Shown piece after piece: positions 9,992 through 19,003 of a stretch of 64,000 bases of DNA. Within the stretch, counting starts at the first letter, position 1. Every line of letters starts with the position of its first letter. Under the pieces are notes generated by a model. The model searched no databases, was not told where the DNA came from, and saw only the letters and a program-made list of their open reading frames with translations. The stretch is from Pollutimonas sp963712655 (GTDB lineage Bacteria; Pseudomonadota; Gammaproteobacteria; Burkholderiales; Burkholderiaceae_B): contig CAVQIT010000008.1 of assembly GCA_963712655.1 (NCBI GenBank), forward strand, positions 310,001 through 374,000, given 5' to 3'. The position numbers and the translations under genes are program-made.

Positions 9992-10965
9992 TTCACGACC
10001 TCGCTACACTCGAAGGCTACGGCTTTCACTGTGTCAATCATTACATCAAGCGCTTCAGCGCGATTGAACCCATCAATGCAACGGCGTCGAAACTCTTGTT
10101 CGCTTTCTCCAGCCATGGCGGCAATAAACGCCTGCGGTAATATCAATGCGTCCTTGACCAAGTCGGCGATATCAAAGACCAAGCCTCCTCGCCGGGTTTT
10201 GCCATGCAGCACAGAGAGCCCATGAGGCAAACCTAAGACCCATGCAGCCGTAGCGGCTAGGCCATAAGCCAAATAATTCCCATGATCGAGAAAACGATTC
10301 GCAGTATCTGTGCCGCCACCACGTTTAGCTCGCGTAAAATCGCCATACTTGGTGGCATGCACCGACAACTTGTACAACGCCTTGGTTAAAGAGGCTTCCT
10401 GAGCAAGCACTTCGTTGCTCGAATGAGCAAGCATGACTTGTTTCTGGAATACATCCAGCAACGGCGTCAATTTACCCTCGCTGATAACAAACCCTTCCTC
10501 TCGCTGCATCCGGGGACTTAACCAGTGTTTGCGGATTTGCGCTAAACGCACTAGTTGAAATGCCTTTGCAGCCATCAACCGCTTGCTGTCAAAAAACCAG
10601 AAACTAACCCAATGCTGCAAGTACTCCACAGGCCGGTACTCACTTTGCGGAGTCAGCCATGAAACATCAACCTCTACCTCGTTTGCGGAAAACAATGGCG
10701 CGCCGCCTCCTCCGCAAAATCCGACTAAAACCCCCGCTTTCGCCAGTTCACGCATTGCTGCCTGGGTAACTGATGTGCCTGTCCCCAATAAAATTGACGT
10801 CGTATTGGCGATAGGAATGTTCCAATAAAGCGAACGATTACCTTCGTCCGTTACATATTCAACACGGCCGCCATTGACTAGCACGCGGCAATGCTGCAGG
10901 TAATAAATATTTGCCCGCTTCGAATGCAAAATGGTTTTTAGATCTGAAGGGCTTAAATCTTCCAT
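9988..10965 (-). CDS. cas1: Cas1f spacer-acquisition integrase
   Basis: A 325-residue subtype I-F Cas1, the metal-dependent integrase that inserts new spacers at the leader. It starts MEDLSPSDLKTILHSKRANIYYL and contains the family blocks LLGTGTSVTQAAMRELA, GVLVGFCGGGGAPLF, the metal-site helix with LTKALYKL, and LPHGLSVLHGKTRRGGLVFDIADLVKD. Length and frame are normal. It is the first gene of the cas operon; its TGA overlaps the GTG start of cas2-3. With the Cas2 domain also intact, the acquisition half looks complete while the interference genes do not. Confidence 0.96.
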   Translation of the reverse strand: MEDLSPSDLKTILHSKRANIYYLQHCRVLVNGGRVEYVTDEGNRSLYWNIPIANTTSILLGTGTSVTQAAMRELAKAGVLVGFCGGGGAPLFSANEVEVDVSWLTPQSEYRPVEYLQHWVSFWFFDSKRLMAAKAFQLVRLAQIRKHWLSPRMQREEGFVISEGKLTPLLDVFQKQVMLAHSSNEVLAQEASLTKALYKLSVHATKYGDFTRAKRGGGTDTANRFLDHGNYLAYGLAATAAWVLGLPHGLSVLHGKTRRGGLVFDIADLVKDALILPQAFIAAMAGESEQEFRRRCIDGFNRAEALDVMIDTVKAVAFECSEVVK

Positions 10966-11035
10966 GCTTTTTCTAATAAAAAGTCAAATAAAGATACATT
11001 CTATGAGGACCATGCCCATTTGCACAGTCAGGCAC

Positions 11036-12478
11036 TCAATCCAACGCCAAGCCGGAACCCCCTCTCGTCGGCTCGCCCTCTTCGCTTTTCCTGTCCGCCC
11101 CGACTATCAGCTCCAGCTTTTCCCCTTCGAAATCCGCATGCAGCGGCTCCAGCGCCGGCATGGTCTTGTTCGCTTTGGACGACAGCTCGCTGAACCGGGA
11201 TGCCTTGCCATACAGCCCTTGCTGCCCGGCCACGGCGGTTACGGTGTCGTTGTAATGCCGGCTGACCGTATCCAATGTGCCGCCCAGCTTCTTCAGGCGC
11301 TCGGCCACGACCACGACCTGATTGTAGATTTCGCCCGCGCGGGCGCTTAGTTCATGGGCCTGCTCGTTGCTGCGCGCTACCATCCACAGATTGGCCACGG
11401 TTTTCAATATCGGCATCAGCGTGGTGTGCGAAACCATGATGACATTGCGCTGGTAGCCGTAGTCGAACAGATCTTTGTTGTGCTTCATGGCTTCGATGTA
11501 GGCAGGCTCTATGGGCATGAACATCAGCACAAAACTGGGACTGCGCATGCCGATCAAGTTGCTATAGTCTTTTTTGCCAAGGTCGTCGATATGGTTCCGC
11601 ACGGCTTTGACGTGGGCATCCAGCGCAGCGTGTGCCTGCGCTTCGGTTTCGGCGGCGATCGCGCGGTCGTAATCGACCAGCGACACCTTGCTGTCTATCA
11701 CCATGTGCTTCAGATCGGGCAGCTTGATGACAAAATCGGGTTGGCGGTTATTGCCTTGCACATCCTTGAAACGAGCTTGCGATTCATAATGGTCGCCCGC
11801 CGCCAGGCCGGCCAGTTGCAGCGTACGTTCCAATTGCACTTCGCCCCAGTTGCCGGTGGTTTTCTTGTCGCCTTTCAATGCCGTGGCCAAGGTATTGGCT
11901 TCCGTGCTCATTTTCAGGCCCACTTCCAGCATGCGCTTTATTTCCGAACCCAGCGACACATTGCCGCGCAGGGTTTCGTCATGCACCTGGTTGACGCGCT
12001 TCTGGAAGCCATCGATCTGGTCACGAAAAGGCTTGAGCAGGTTGTCCAGCGAGCTTTGGCTGTTTTGCGCGAAGGTTTTGCCCTTTTCTTCCAGTATCTG
12101 ATTGGCCAGGTTCTGGAACTCGGTCTTGAGCTGAACCTTCGACGCTTCGAAGGTGGCTTGCATATCAAGCATGCCCGCCAGCTTTTCTTCGTGTATGGCG
12201 CGCAGTTTGGTCAGTTCGTTATCCAGCCGCGCCGCGCGCTGGCTTAATTGTTGTGCTTGGGCATCCCTGGCGGCAAGCGTGTCTTTGGCTTCGTCCAGGC
12301 GTTCACGCAGATTTTGCGCAGTGGATTCGCTACGCGCCAGTTGACGGTCGAGATGTCCCTTTTCATCGCCCAGCGCGCGCAAACCGCGGCGCATGAGTGC
12401 AAAGGTAATCGCCGCGGCCAGCATGGCCCCAACCAGGGCAAACAAAATACCCTCTATTTCCGGCGTAATGTAATTCAC
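11036..12478 (-). CDS. rmuC: DNA recombination protein RmuC
   Basis: This 480-residue protein has the RmuC layout: one N-terminal membrane segment (about residues 8-28), a long coiled coil (about 35-190, rich in Lys, Glu and Gln), then a predicted nuclease-like domain with NWGEVQLERTL, RQPDFVIKLPD and the conserved segment VIDSKVSLVDYDRAI. RmuC limits inversions at short inverted repeats and is related to restriction-type nucleases; the exact chemistry is not established. It precedes cas1 on the same strand by about 70 bp, with no sign of shared function. Confidence 0.93.
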   Translation of the reverse strand: MNYITPEIEGILFALVGAMLAAAITFALMRRGLRALGDEKGHLDRQLARSESTAQNLRERLDEAKDTLAARDAQAQQLSQRAARLDNELTKLRAIHEEKLAGMLDMQATFEASKVQLKTEFQNLANQILEEKGKTFAQNSQSSLDNLLKPFRDQIDGFQKRVNQVHDETLRGNVSLGSEIKRMLEVGLKMSTEANTLATALKGDKKTTGNWGEVQLERTLQLAGLAAGDHYESQARFKDVQGNNRQPDFVIKLPDLKHMVIDSKVSLVDYDRAIAAETEAQAHAALDAHVKAVRNHIDDLGKKDYSNLIGMRSPSFVLMFMPIEPAYIEAMKHNKDLFDYGYQRNVIMVSHTTLMPILKTVANLWMVARSNEQAHELSARAGEIYNQVVVVAERLKKLGGTLDTVSRHYNDTVTAVAGQQGLYGKASRFSELSSKANKTMPALEPLHADFEGEKLELIVGADRKSEEGEPTRGGSGLALD

Positions 12479-12790
12479 GATTTCATCCTTTAATAATCCC
12501 GCGCCTCGTTTTACCGGCCATATGAAACAAGGTCTGCTCCAATATCAACTCATATAGATGGATCGGCAACAAGAATATCAGCCATCTATGCAAAGCAGGA
12601 GATACTCCGCCAATACTCGCCGTCCCGCTATTGCGAAAATCCATGTATAAATCTTTCATACATCCCGCTTATCGCCTTTATATAGCCGGCAAGCATGATA
12701 AATTAATAGCTTCATCTTTAAAGTAATTTCCCTTACTTTAAGATTTATCGAAACTGATGATCAAGCTCAAGCGACTATTTGGACTGCATT
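12479..12790. promoter_or_regulatory. Divergent intergenic region with an inverted repeat before tctC
   Basis: This 312-bp gap separates rmuC and the tctC-like gene. It holds no gene that can be supported. The half next to tctC is AT-rich and carries a perfect inverted repeat, TTAAAGTAA at 12718-12726 and TTACTTTAA at 12733-12741 with a 6-bp centre, about 50 bp before the ATG. This could be an operator; the regulator is unknown. Confidence 0.4.
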
Positions 12791-13771
12791 ATGCGTAGAT
12801 TTTTTACAGGATTGGCCAGCGCAATTGCGTTGACATTGCCTTATGTCGCTTTCGCTTCAGCAACAACCTGGCCGCCGGTCGACAGGGCAGTGCAAATCAT
12901 CGTGCCGGGTTCCAGCGGCGGTACGGGCGATATGATCGCGCGCTTGATTGCCGGCCTGCTTACCCAAAAACTGCATGGCACCCTGATCATAGAAAATCAT
13001 GCCGGCGCTAATGGCAATATCGGTGCCGGCATTGCCGCCGAAGCGCCCAACGACGGCTCCAAATTATTGTTTTCATGGGCGGGCACGCTGGTAATGAGCC
13101 CCAGCCTGTATAGAAAATTACCGTTTGATCCGCAAAAAAGCTTCGACCCGATTGGGCTGATCGCCGAAGTTCCAAATATTCTCGTCGTGAATAATGATTT
13201 ACCCATCCATAATATGGCGGAATTCACTCAATACGTTAAGACGCATCCCGGCGTGGTGAATTTCGGATCCACCGGGAATGGCAGTTCCATGCACTTGGCC
13301 GGCGAACTCTATATGGCCGAAACCGCCACAAATATGGTGCATGTGTCCTACAGCGCCCCCAGCCTGGCTACAACCAACCTGATCTCGGGCCAGATCCAGT
13401 CCATGTTCCAATTGGTTCCCGGAATTGTGAACCAGGTCAAGGCAGGCAAAGTCAGGGCCTTGGGCGTAATGTCGGCCGAGCGTTCCAGTGCCCTGCCCGA
13501 CGTCCCGACCATGGCCGAACAAGGATATCCGCAATTGCTGTCATCCACTTGGTTTGCGCTTTTGGCGCCCAAGGGTACGCCCGCCGATATCATCGAACAC
13601 AGCAACGCAGCCTTGAACGAAATTTTGCTTGACCCCGGGGTCAAGCAGGAACTGGCAGGCATGGGTGCGACCGCCCTGGGTGGTACGCCGCAAGATCTGG
13701 AAAAACGGCTGGCCTCCGAGCTGAAGAAATGGAGCAAGATCATCGCCAACGCCAGCATTCAATTGCAATAA
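12791..13771 (+). CDS. Tripartite tricarboxylate transporter (Bug/TctC) substrate-binding protein
   Basis: A periplasmic binding protein of the Bug family, heavily expanded in Bordetella relatives. The ATG at 12791 gives a typical signal peptide (RRFFTGLASAIALTLPYVAFA). The mature protein shows the family blocks VQIIVPGSSGGTGDMIAR, the ENHAGANGNIG loop, VNFGSTGNGSSMHLAGE, and PDVPTMAEQG. Bug proteins bind carboxylates, nicotinate or amino acids; the ligand cannot be read from sequence. No TctA/TctB membrane genes are adjacent, which is common for orphan Bug proteins. A TTG codon at 12779 is an alternative start but would spoil the signal peptide. Confidence 0.93.
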   Translation: MRRFFTGLASAIALTLPYVAFASATTWPPVDRAVQIIVPGSSGGTGDMIARLIAGLLTQKLHGTLIIENHAGANGNIGAGIAAEAPNDGSKLLFSWAGTLVMSPSLYRKLPFDPQKSFDPIGLIAEVPNILVVNNDLPIHNMAEFTQYVKTHPGVVNFGSTGNGSSMHLAGELYMAETATNMVHVSYSAPSLATTNLISGQIQSMFQLVPGIVNQVKAGKVRALGVMSAERSSALPDVPTMAEQGYPQLLSSTWFALLAPKGTPADIIEHSNAALNEILLDPGVKQELAGMGATALGGTPQDLEKRLASELKKWSKIIANASIQLQ

Positions 13772-13842
13772 ATGCCATGCATAAACGCTTATCAAAACCT
13801 TCCCTGCCGCGATCAACAAGCGAACAGCCTTGACCTTGCCGC

Positions 13843-14802
13843 CTACGGGTTGAATCCAGGCTGGAAAGCCGGCAGACCGCTGGAATCGCCACGGACAAAG
13901 TTGGGAATGCATTCGACGGCATAGTCCCATAATGCCTGGACGAGGCGCTGGCCTTCATCGGACAGTACGCGATCGCGATGGGTCAGAACCCCCATCAAGT
14001 AGGGAATATGGATATCGATGGGCTTGAATACCACGCCATCCGGCATGAGCGTGGCCGCCGTAAAGGGATCGACAAGCGCCACGCCGACACCCGCGCGCAC
14101 CAGCATCACGGCGTTCAAGTAAGAGGTGGTTTCGATGTGGCGGCGCACCTTCACGCCGGTGGTGCTATGCAGCAAGGCAGTCGACAAGCGATGCCGCAGG
14201 CCCAGCCTGTTCGACATGGCAATGACCGTGGTATCGCCAAGATCGGCTATCCGTACCGTTTCGCAGGCGGCCAAAGGATGATTGCCGGGCAGGACTATCA
14301 TGCAGGGCGCCTGCCCCGACCAATGCAGCCGGCAACGGCCCAGGTCCATGGGCAGGCTGGTTATGCCGATGTCGGCCTGCCCATCGGCCACCGCCCTTAT
14401 GACCTGCTCGGCATGCAGCGTGTCGATGTTCAGTTTGTCGCCGAACACCGGTGTGGTCCGCTCCAGCCGGCCCACAACCGGAGGCACCAGCATCGAACTC
14501 AGTGAAAGCGTGCTTGCTATTCGCAAAGGGCGAGGCTGGCCGCGAGCGATTTCCCGGGTACGAGTGTCCAGTTGCTGCAAGCCGGCCAGCACATTGTGCA
14601 CCTCTTCGTAGAATTGCCGCCCCTGATCAGTAAGCGTCACCTGCGGACGCGTACGCGTAAAGAGGGTAAAACCCAACTCGTGCTCCAGATCCTGGATCTG
14701 GCGACTGACAACCGGTTGAGATCGGTCGAGCAACCGGGCAGCTGCAGTGACGCTACCTGCGGAAAACACAGCGGCAAATGCCTCGAGTTGGCGAATTTCC
14801 AT
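13843..14802 (-). CDS. LysR-type transcriptional regulator
   Basis: About 319 residues from the start MEIRQLEAF, which places the winged helix-turn-helix at residues 1-60 (AVFSAGSVTAAARLLDRSQPVVSRQIQDLE). The rest is the two-lobed effector domain typical of LysR proteins, with the IASTLSLSSMLVPPVV segment beginning it. The gene converges on the tctC-like gene, so it may regulate that binding protein, though neighbouring LysR genes more often act on divergent targets. The effector is unknown. Confidence 0.92.
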   Translation of the reverse strand: MEIRQLEAFAAVFSAGSVTAAARLLDRSQPVVSRQIQDLEHELGFTLFTRTRPQVTLTDQGRQFYEEVHNVLAGLQQLDTRTREIARGQPRPLRIASTLSLSSMLVPPVVGRLERTTPVFGDKLNIDTLHAEQVIRAVADGQADIGITSLPMDLGRCRLHWSGQAPCMIVLPGNHPLAACETVRIADLGDTTVIAMSNRLGLRHRLSTALLHSTTGVKVRRHIETTSYLNAVMLVRAGVGVALVDPFTAATLMPDGVVFKPIDIHIPYLMGVLTHRDRVLSDEGQRLVQALWDYAVECIPNFVRGDSSGLPAFQPGFNP

Positions 14803-14934
14803 GATGGGCGGGCGCTGTAACAATAAAAAAATTTATGTGAACAAGACACTGTATGTGCATTGTACATTTAGAAACGATAGCTATTACGCTAATAAAGCAT
14901 GCTGATGTTGTAGCAATGGGAATTACTTGATGTA

Positions 14935-15759
14935 TTAAGCTTTTTTCACGCCAAAACAATTTTCCAGTCCCGGAAAAGAGCCCTGCCTGACATCGCCGGC
15001 ATATTGCTCGACCGCGGCCCGTATCACCGCGCCCACATCGGAATACTGCCGGGCAAATTTTGGAATGCGCGAACCGCTCAGGCCCAGGATGTCTTCGGTA
15101 ACCAGAATTTGGCCATCGCAGGCAGGCGAGGCGCCGATTCCTATTGTAGGTATAGCCAGTTCTTCGGTAATGCGCCGGCCCAGGGCTTCGGCCACGCCTT
15201 CCAGCACCACGCCGAACGCCCCCGCCTGCTGGTGCGCCATCGCATCCTGCACTATGCGTTCAGCGGATTCGTCGTTCATGCCCTGCGCCTTGAAACCGCC
15301 CATGGTGTTTACGTATTGCGGCATAAGTCCTACATGAGCCAATACCGGAATGCCGCGCTCAACCAGAAAACGGGTGGTCTCGGCAAGGGCGATGCCCCCT
15401 TCCATTTTGATGCCGTCCGCGCCGCTGGCCGCCAGTATCTTTGCCGCATTGGAAAATGCCTGCCGCGGCGACTCTTGATAGCTGCCGAAAGGCATATCGA
15501 CAATTACGCAGACATGGCTGGTGGCTCGCACCACCGCGGCGGCATGAGCGGCCATCTGGTCAACCGTGATCGACAGGGTGTTGGGCAGGCCATATCCGAC
15601 CATCGCGGTCGAGTCGCCTATCAATATCATATCCAGCGCGTCGTCCAGCAATCGCGCGAATGGCGCGGTATAAGCAGTAAGCGCCGCTATTTTTTGCTGT
15701 CCTTTGTATGCCATAAGCTGTGGCACGCTGATACGTTTGGCTTGGCTATGTACACTCAC
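14935..15759 (-). CDS. panB: 3-methyl-2-oxobutanoate hydroxymethyltransferase PanB
   Basis: PanB transfers a hydroxymethyl group from methylenetetrahydrofolate to 2-oxoisovalerate, the first committed step to pantothenate and coenzyme A. The protein shows KIAALTAYTAPFARLLDDA, the metal-binding ILIGDSTAMV and VDMPFGSYQ segments, IKMEGG, HVGLMPQ and IPTIGIGASPACDGQILV. A GTG at 15759 with AGGAG six bases upstream gives 274 residues, the usual PanB size; the longer open frame to 15888 has no support. No panC or panD is adjacent. Confidence 0.94.
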   Translation of the reverse strand: MSVHSQAKRISVPQLMAYKGQQKIAALTAYTAPFARLLDDALDMILIGDSTAMVGYGLPNTLSITVDQMAAHAAAVVRATSHVCVIVDMPFGSYQESPRQAFSNAAKILAASGADGIKMEGGIALAETTRFLVERGIPVLAHVGLMPQYVNTMGGFKAQGMNDESAERIVQDAMAHQQAGAFGVVLEGVAEALGRRITEELAIPTIGIGASPACDGQILVTEDILGLSGSRIPKFARQYSDVGAVIRAAVEQYAGDVRQGSFPGLENCFGVKKA

Positions 15760-15933
15760 TTTTTTCTCCTGAAATTCGGATCTCCCGCGGGAAAAATCAA
15801 ATAATGCTTTTCCGCAGTGCAACAACCGTATAATCATCCAGATTAAGCAAAAGAACAAATCGCTGTATTCTTGTCGATTACGAACCAAGCAGTCCTATCC
15901 GTTTTTGGCGCAGCTGTGTAAAGGAGCGTAACC

Positions 15934-16779
15934 ATGCCTACCCCCCAGAATACCTTATCGTTTCACGACGGACGCAACGCCCCGCAGTTGGGAATGGGCG
16001 TATGGCAAGTCGAAAACGACCTTGCCGGTTCTGTCGTCAAGACGGCAATCGACATTGGCTACCGGTCCATCGACACCGCGGCCATCTACGGCAACGAAGC
16101 CGGCGTCGGACTAGGCATCGCCGAATCCGGCATCAAGCGCGACGAGCTGTTCATTACAACCAAGCTTTGGAATGACAGCCACGGCCACGACACTACCCAA
16201 GCCGCCTTCGACAAAAGCCTGGAAAAACTGGGGCTGGATTACGTAGACCTATATCTCATCCACTGGCCAGCCCCCAACATCGATAAATATGTCGAGGCAT
16301 GGGAAAGCATGATCCGATTGCGCGACGAAGGCCGCGCCAAATCCATAGGCGTTTGCAATTTCAATATCCCGCACCTGCAAAAGCTGCTGGATCAAACCGG
16401 TGTATTGCCGGTCGTCAATCAAATCGAACTGCATCCCTACTTCCAGCAGGCCGAGCTGCGCGACTTCCATGCCGAACACGACATCATTACCGAGGCATGG
16501 AGCCCTTTGGGCCAAGGCCGCCTCTGGAGCGATCTGACCCTGGGCACCATTGCGCACAAATATCAACGGACCCTCGCGCAAGTCATGATCCGCTGGCATA
16601 CGCAATTGGGCAATATGGTCATTCCCAAATCGGTCACGCCTGCCCGCCTTGAAGAAAATTTCCATATTTTCGACTTCACGCTCGACGCCGGCGACATGGC
16701 AGCCATCGCTGCGCTGGATAAGGCCGATGGCCGCACGGGTCCCGATCCGGACCGGTTCAATTTGCCCAAGGCGGCATAG
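15934..16779 (+). CDS. Aldo/keto reductase (2,5-diketogluconate reductase type)
   Basis: A 281-residue NADPH-dependent aldo/keto reductase. It has the catalytic set in order: IDTAAIYGNE (Asp and Tyr), TKLWND (Lys), and DLYLIHWP (His), followed by SIGVCNFN, VNQIELHPYFQQ, EAWSPLGQG and the cofactor segment VIPKSVTPARLEEN. This pattern resembles DkgA/DkgB-type enzymes, which reduce a range of aldehydes and keto acids including methylglyoxal. The gene is divergent from panB with a gap of about 175 bp. Confidence 0.92.
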   Translation: MPTPQNTLSFHDGRNAPQLGMGVWQVENDLAGSVVKTAIDIGYRSIDTAAIYGNEAGVGLGIAESGIKRDELFITTKLWNDSHGHDTTQAAFDKSLEKLGLDYVDLYLIHWPAPNIDKYVEAWESMIRLRDEGRAKSIGVCNFNIPHLQKLLDQTGVLPVVNQIELHPYFQQAELRDFHAEHDIITEAWSPLGQGRLWSDLTLGTIAHKYQRTLAQVMIRWHTQLGNMVIPKSVTPARLEENFHIFDFTLDAGDMAAIAALDKADGRTGPDPDRFNLPKAA

Positions 16780-16826
16780 CACGTTGCGCGGCGCGCCGGA
16801 TTACGCGCCTTAATTGCCAGTCGGGG

Positions 16827-18242
16827 CTACGCTCCGCCTGCGCGGCGCGCGCCGCCGCTAAGCAAGGCTGCCAGCGCGGGCGCGCAGGCGAATACAAGGA
16901 ACAAGGCCGTTGCCGCTTGCTGTGTGCCTTGCATACCGCCGGGCTGTATAAACCCCGCGGCATTGGTTACCATGCCGGCCAGGCTCGCTCCCATGGCCAT
17001 GGCATATAGCTGCAACGTCGTAATGGCCGCCGAGGCAATGTTTTCCTGCCCGGCCGGCGCGGACTTGAACACGCGCGTAAGCAAATTTGGCCAGCACAGC
17101 CCTACCCCCAGTCCCACCCCCAACAGCGGCAACATCAGCCAACTGGCACTCCCGCCACCCCGCGTGAAGCCGCCCAAAGGCATCATCATCAGGCCCAGCA
17201 TCAATAACGACACCGCGGACAGCGCGGGACCCGCCAGGATAAGGCGATTGACGGTAACCAGCGAACGGCTCGAGCTGATAAAGGATCCCAGCGTCCAGCC
17301 CACCGACATCAGCGCCATCCAGTAGCCCGCGATCAATGGCGTCTTGCCGTGGATTTCCTGCAAGAAATAAGGAATATAAATTTCAGTGGTGACGCCCACG
17401 CTCAATAAGCAAATGCAGGCATACAAACTGCCCAGCGCCGTGCGCATCGAATACGAGCCCGTAGGAAACAATTTGACCTGGGCGCGGCTGTCGGCCCTGG
17501 CAATCAAGACCGTTATCCACACACCGGCGGCAATGCCGAGGGCATTCCACAACCACCAATGCGAAAGACTGGCAACAGACACTATCAACACTGCCACAGC
17601 CAGCAAGGAGATTTTGCCCAACGGCGCCTTGACCTGCCTGTTTTGGTTCAATACCTTCTCAGCCACCTGTGTAGAGACCAGCCAACTCAGCCCAGCCGCA
17701 ATCGGCAATACCACCCAGAACGACAGGCGCCAGTGCCCGGTTTGCGCAAAAATACCGCCTATCGCCGGACCCGCCAGCGTGGCCACGCCCCACATGCTCG
17801 ACACCAGCACCATGGCTCGCGGCCATAAGCGTTCCTCGAAGACCAGACGCACCGATGAATAGCTCAGGCCCAGCAATAGCCCTCCGCCCAAACCTTGCGC
17901 AGTGCGGCCAGCCAGCATCCAGGGCATCGATGGAGCCAACGCGCATGCCATAGTGCCCAGCGCAAAAACCAGAATGGCGAATAGAAAAGCATGCCGCGGT
18001 CCAAAAGCATCCATGGCTTTGGGCGACAGTGCGGACCCCAGAATAGATGCCGTCACGAACAGCGTCGTATTCCATGCATAGTATTCCAGCCCGCCAATAT
18101 CCTTTACGACAGACGGCAGGATGGTCGTGACTATGTACACATTGACCGCGTGCAACGCTACGCCGCCCGCCAGAGCCAGCGACCGCAGGCCATTGCGGCC
18201 CCATAACAACTCGGACCAGGATGCCGCCTGTTTTTCATGCAT
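16827..18242 (-). CDS. MFS multidrug-type exporter
   Basis: A 471-residue major facilitator transporter with about 14 hydrophobic segments. The early pattern resembles the drug:H+ antiporter families: GRTAQGLGGGLLLGLSY matches the antiporter motif C region, followed by FEERLWPRAM and GPAIGGIFAQTGHWRLSFWV. It probably exports a toxic or xenobiotic compound; the substrate cannot be told. It converges on the aldo/keto reductase gene and has no linked regulator. Confidence 0.88.
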   Translation of the reverse strand: MHEKQAASWSELLWGRNGLRSLALAGGVALHAVNVYIVTTILPSVVKDIGGLEYYAWNTTLFVTASILGSALSPKAMDAFGPRHAFLFAILVFALGTMACALAPSMPWMLAGRTAQGLGGGLLLGLSYSSVRLVFEERLWPRAMVLVSSMWGVATLAGPAIGGIFAQTGHWRLSFWVVLPIAAGLSWLVSTQVAEKVLNQNRQVKAPLGKISLLAVAVLIVSVASLSHWWLWNALGIAAGVWITVLIARADSRAQVKLFPTGSYSMRTALGSLYACICLLSVGVTTEIYIPYFLQEIHGKTPLIAGYWMALMSVGWTLGSFISSSRSLVTVNRLILAGPALSAVSLLMLGLMMMPLGGFTRGGGSASWLMLPLLGVGLGVGLCWPNLLTRVFKSAPAGQENIASAAITTLQLYAMAMGASLAGMVTNAAGFIQPGGMQGTQQAATALFLVFACAPALAALLSGGARRAGGA

Positions 18243-18329
18243 AAAACGATGTCACTCTTGAAGGGATGGACCGGAATCCTGGCTTTGCCGGATGCGCTTG
18301 CCGGTACGGAATAGACGCCGCGCGAAGCA

Positions 18330-18542
18330 TTAATAATGCGGCGGCTTTTCATGCGTATAGGCATCCGCCCTGGCGGCGTCGTCTCCCGCATCCCCCAATC
18401 TTTTTACCAAGGCTGTGCAAAGCGCCCGCAGTTCATCGATTTGTTTTTGCTGCTGGTATACCTGGTGGCTCAGCTCTTGAGTGAGGTCGTCCTGGCTGGT
18501 GACTTTCACTTCGATTTCGATCAATCGTTCTTCAATGTTCAC
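18330..18542 (-). CDS. slyX: SlyX-like small coiled-coil protein
   Basis: A 70-residue protein with the SlyX pattern: ERLIEIEVKVTSQDDLTQELS and VYQQQKQIDELRALCTALVKRL form a continuous amphipathic coiled coil, followed by an acidic tail ending in EKPPHY. SlyX is widespread in proteobacteria; its function is not established. It is separated from the MFS gene downstream by about 90 bp. Confidence 0.88.
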   Translation of the reverse strand: MNIEERLIEIEVKVTSQDDLTQELSHQVYQQQKQIDELRALCTALVKRLGDAGDDAARADAYTHEKPPHY

Positions 18543-18643
18543 GTAATTCTCTGCCGCTTGGAAACAAATATTTTAGTCGGAGCCGGGCCTCCATTCATAT
18601 AGCCTCGGGCTATCGGCTGAATTTAAACAATCAACTTTAACTT

Positions 18644-18662
18644 ATAAATGATAGTCATTATC
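18644..18662. promoter_or_regulatory. Predicted Fur box before the DUF2061 gene
   Basis: The 19-mer ATAAATGATAGTCATTATC matches the classical Fur consensus at 15 of 19 positions and lies 20 bp before the first ATG of the DUF2061 gene. This predicts repression under iron sufficiency. Confidence 0.65.
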
Positions 18663-18681
18663 ATTTGCTTGAATTGATTGT

Positions 18682-18924
18682 ATGGAGAAGCTCATGTTGT
18701 TACTCGCTCAAAAAACCAGCCAGGTCGCACTGCATATGTCGGTCGCCTTTACCGTCACCTATGTTTGCACCGGCTCCCTGGCCACGGGCGGCCTGGCGGC
18801 CATACTGGAACCTATCTGCAATGTGGTGCTGATGCCCTTGCACGACCGCTTATGGGAGAAAAAACGGGATTCGGGCAAGCAAGGCCCAATGGCGCAAAAA
18901 GCCGCGGCTCAGCAATTGGCCTGA
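18682..18924 (+). CDS. DUF2061 small membrane protein
   Basis: An 80-residue protein with the DUF2061 pattern: a hydrophobic helix with LHMSVAFTVTYVCTGS, a second helix GGLAAILEPICNVVLMPLHDRLWEKKR, then a basic tail. Function is unknown. A second ATG at 18694 is better placed behind GGAG and may be the true start, giving 76 residues that begin MLLLAQKTSQ. The Fur box just upstream suggests induction under iron limitation. It stands alone. Confidence 0.8.
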   Translation: MEKLMLLLAQKTSQVALHMSVAFTVTYVCTGSLATGGLAAILEPICNVVLMPLHDRLWEKKRDSGKQGPMAQKAAAQQLA

Positions 18925-19003
18925 ATGGCCATGGCCCGGCGCGGGACGGACAAGGAGAAAAGAATCGGGCAGCCAGGAGGAAATGAAAAGTAAGCAACCG
19001 CAA

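Noticed and set aside
11354..12247. Long plus-strand open frame opposite rmuC
   Set aside because: It is antisense to a well-supported gene with family motifs and shows only His/Gln-rich shadow sequence.
15004..15804. Long plus-strand open frame opposite panB
   Set aside because: Antisense shadow of panB with no recognisable motif.
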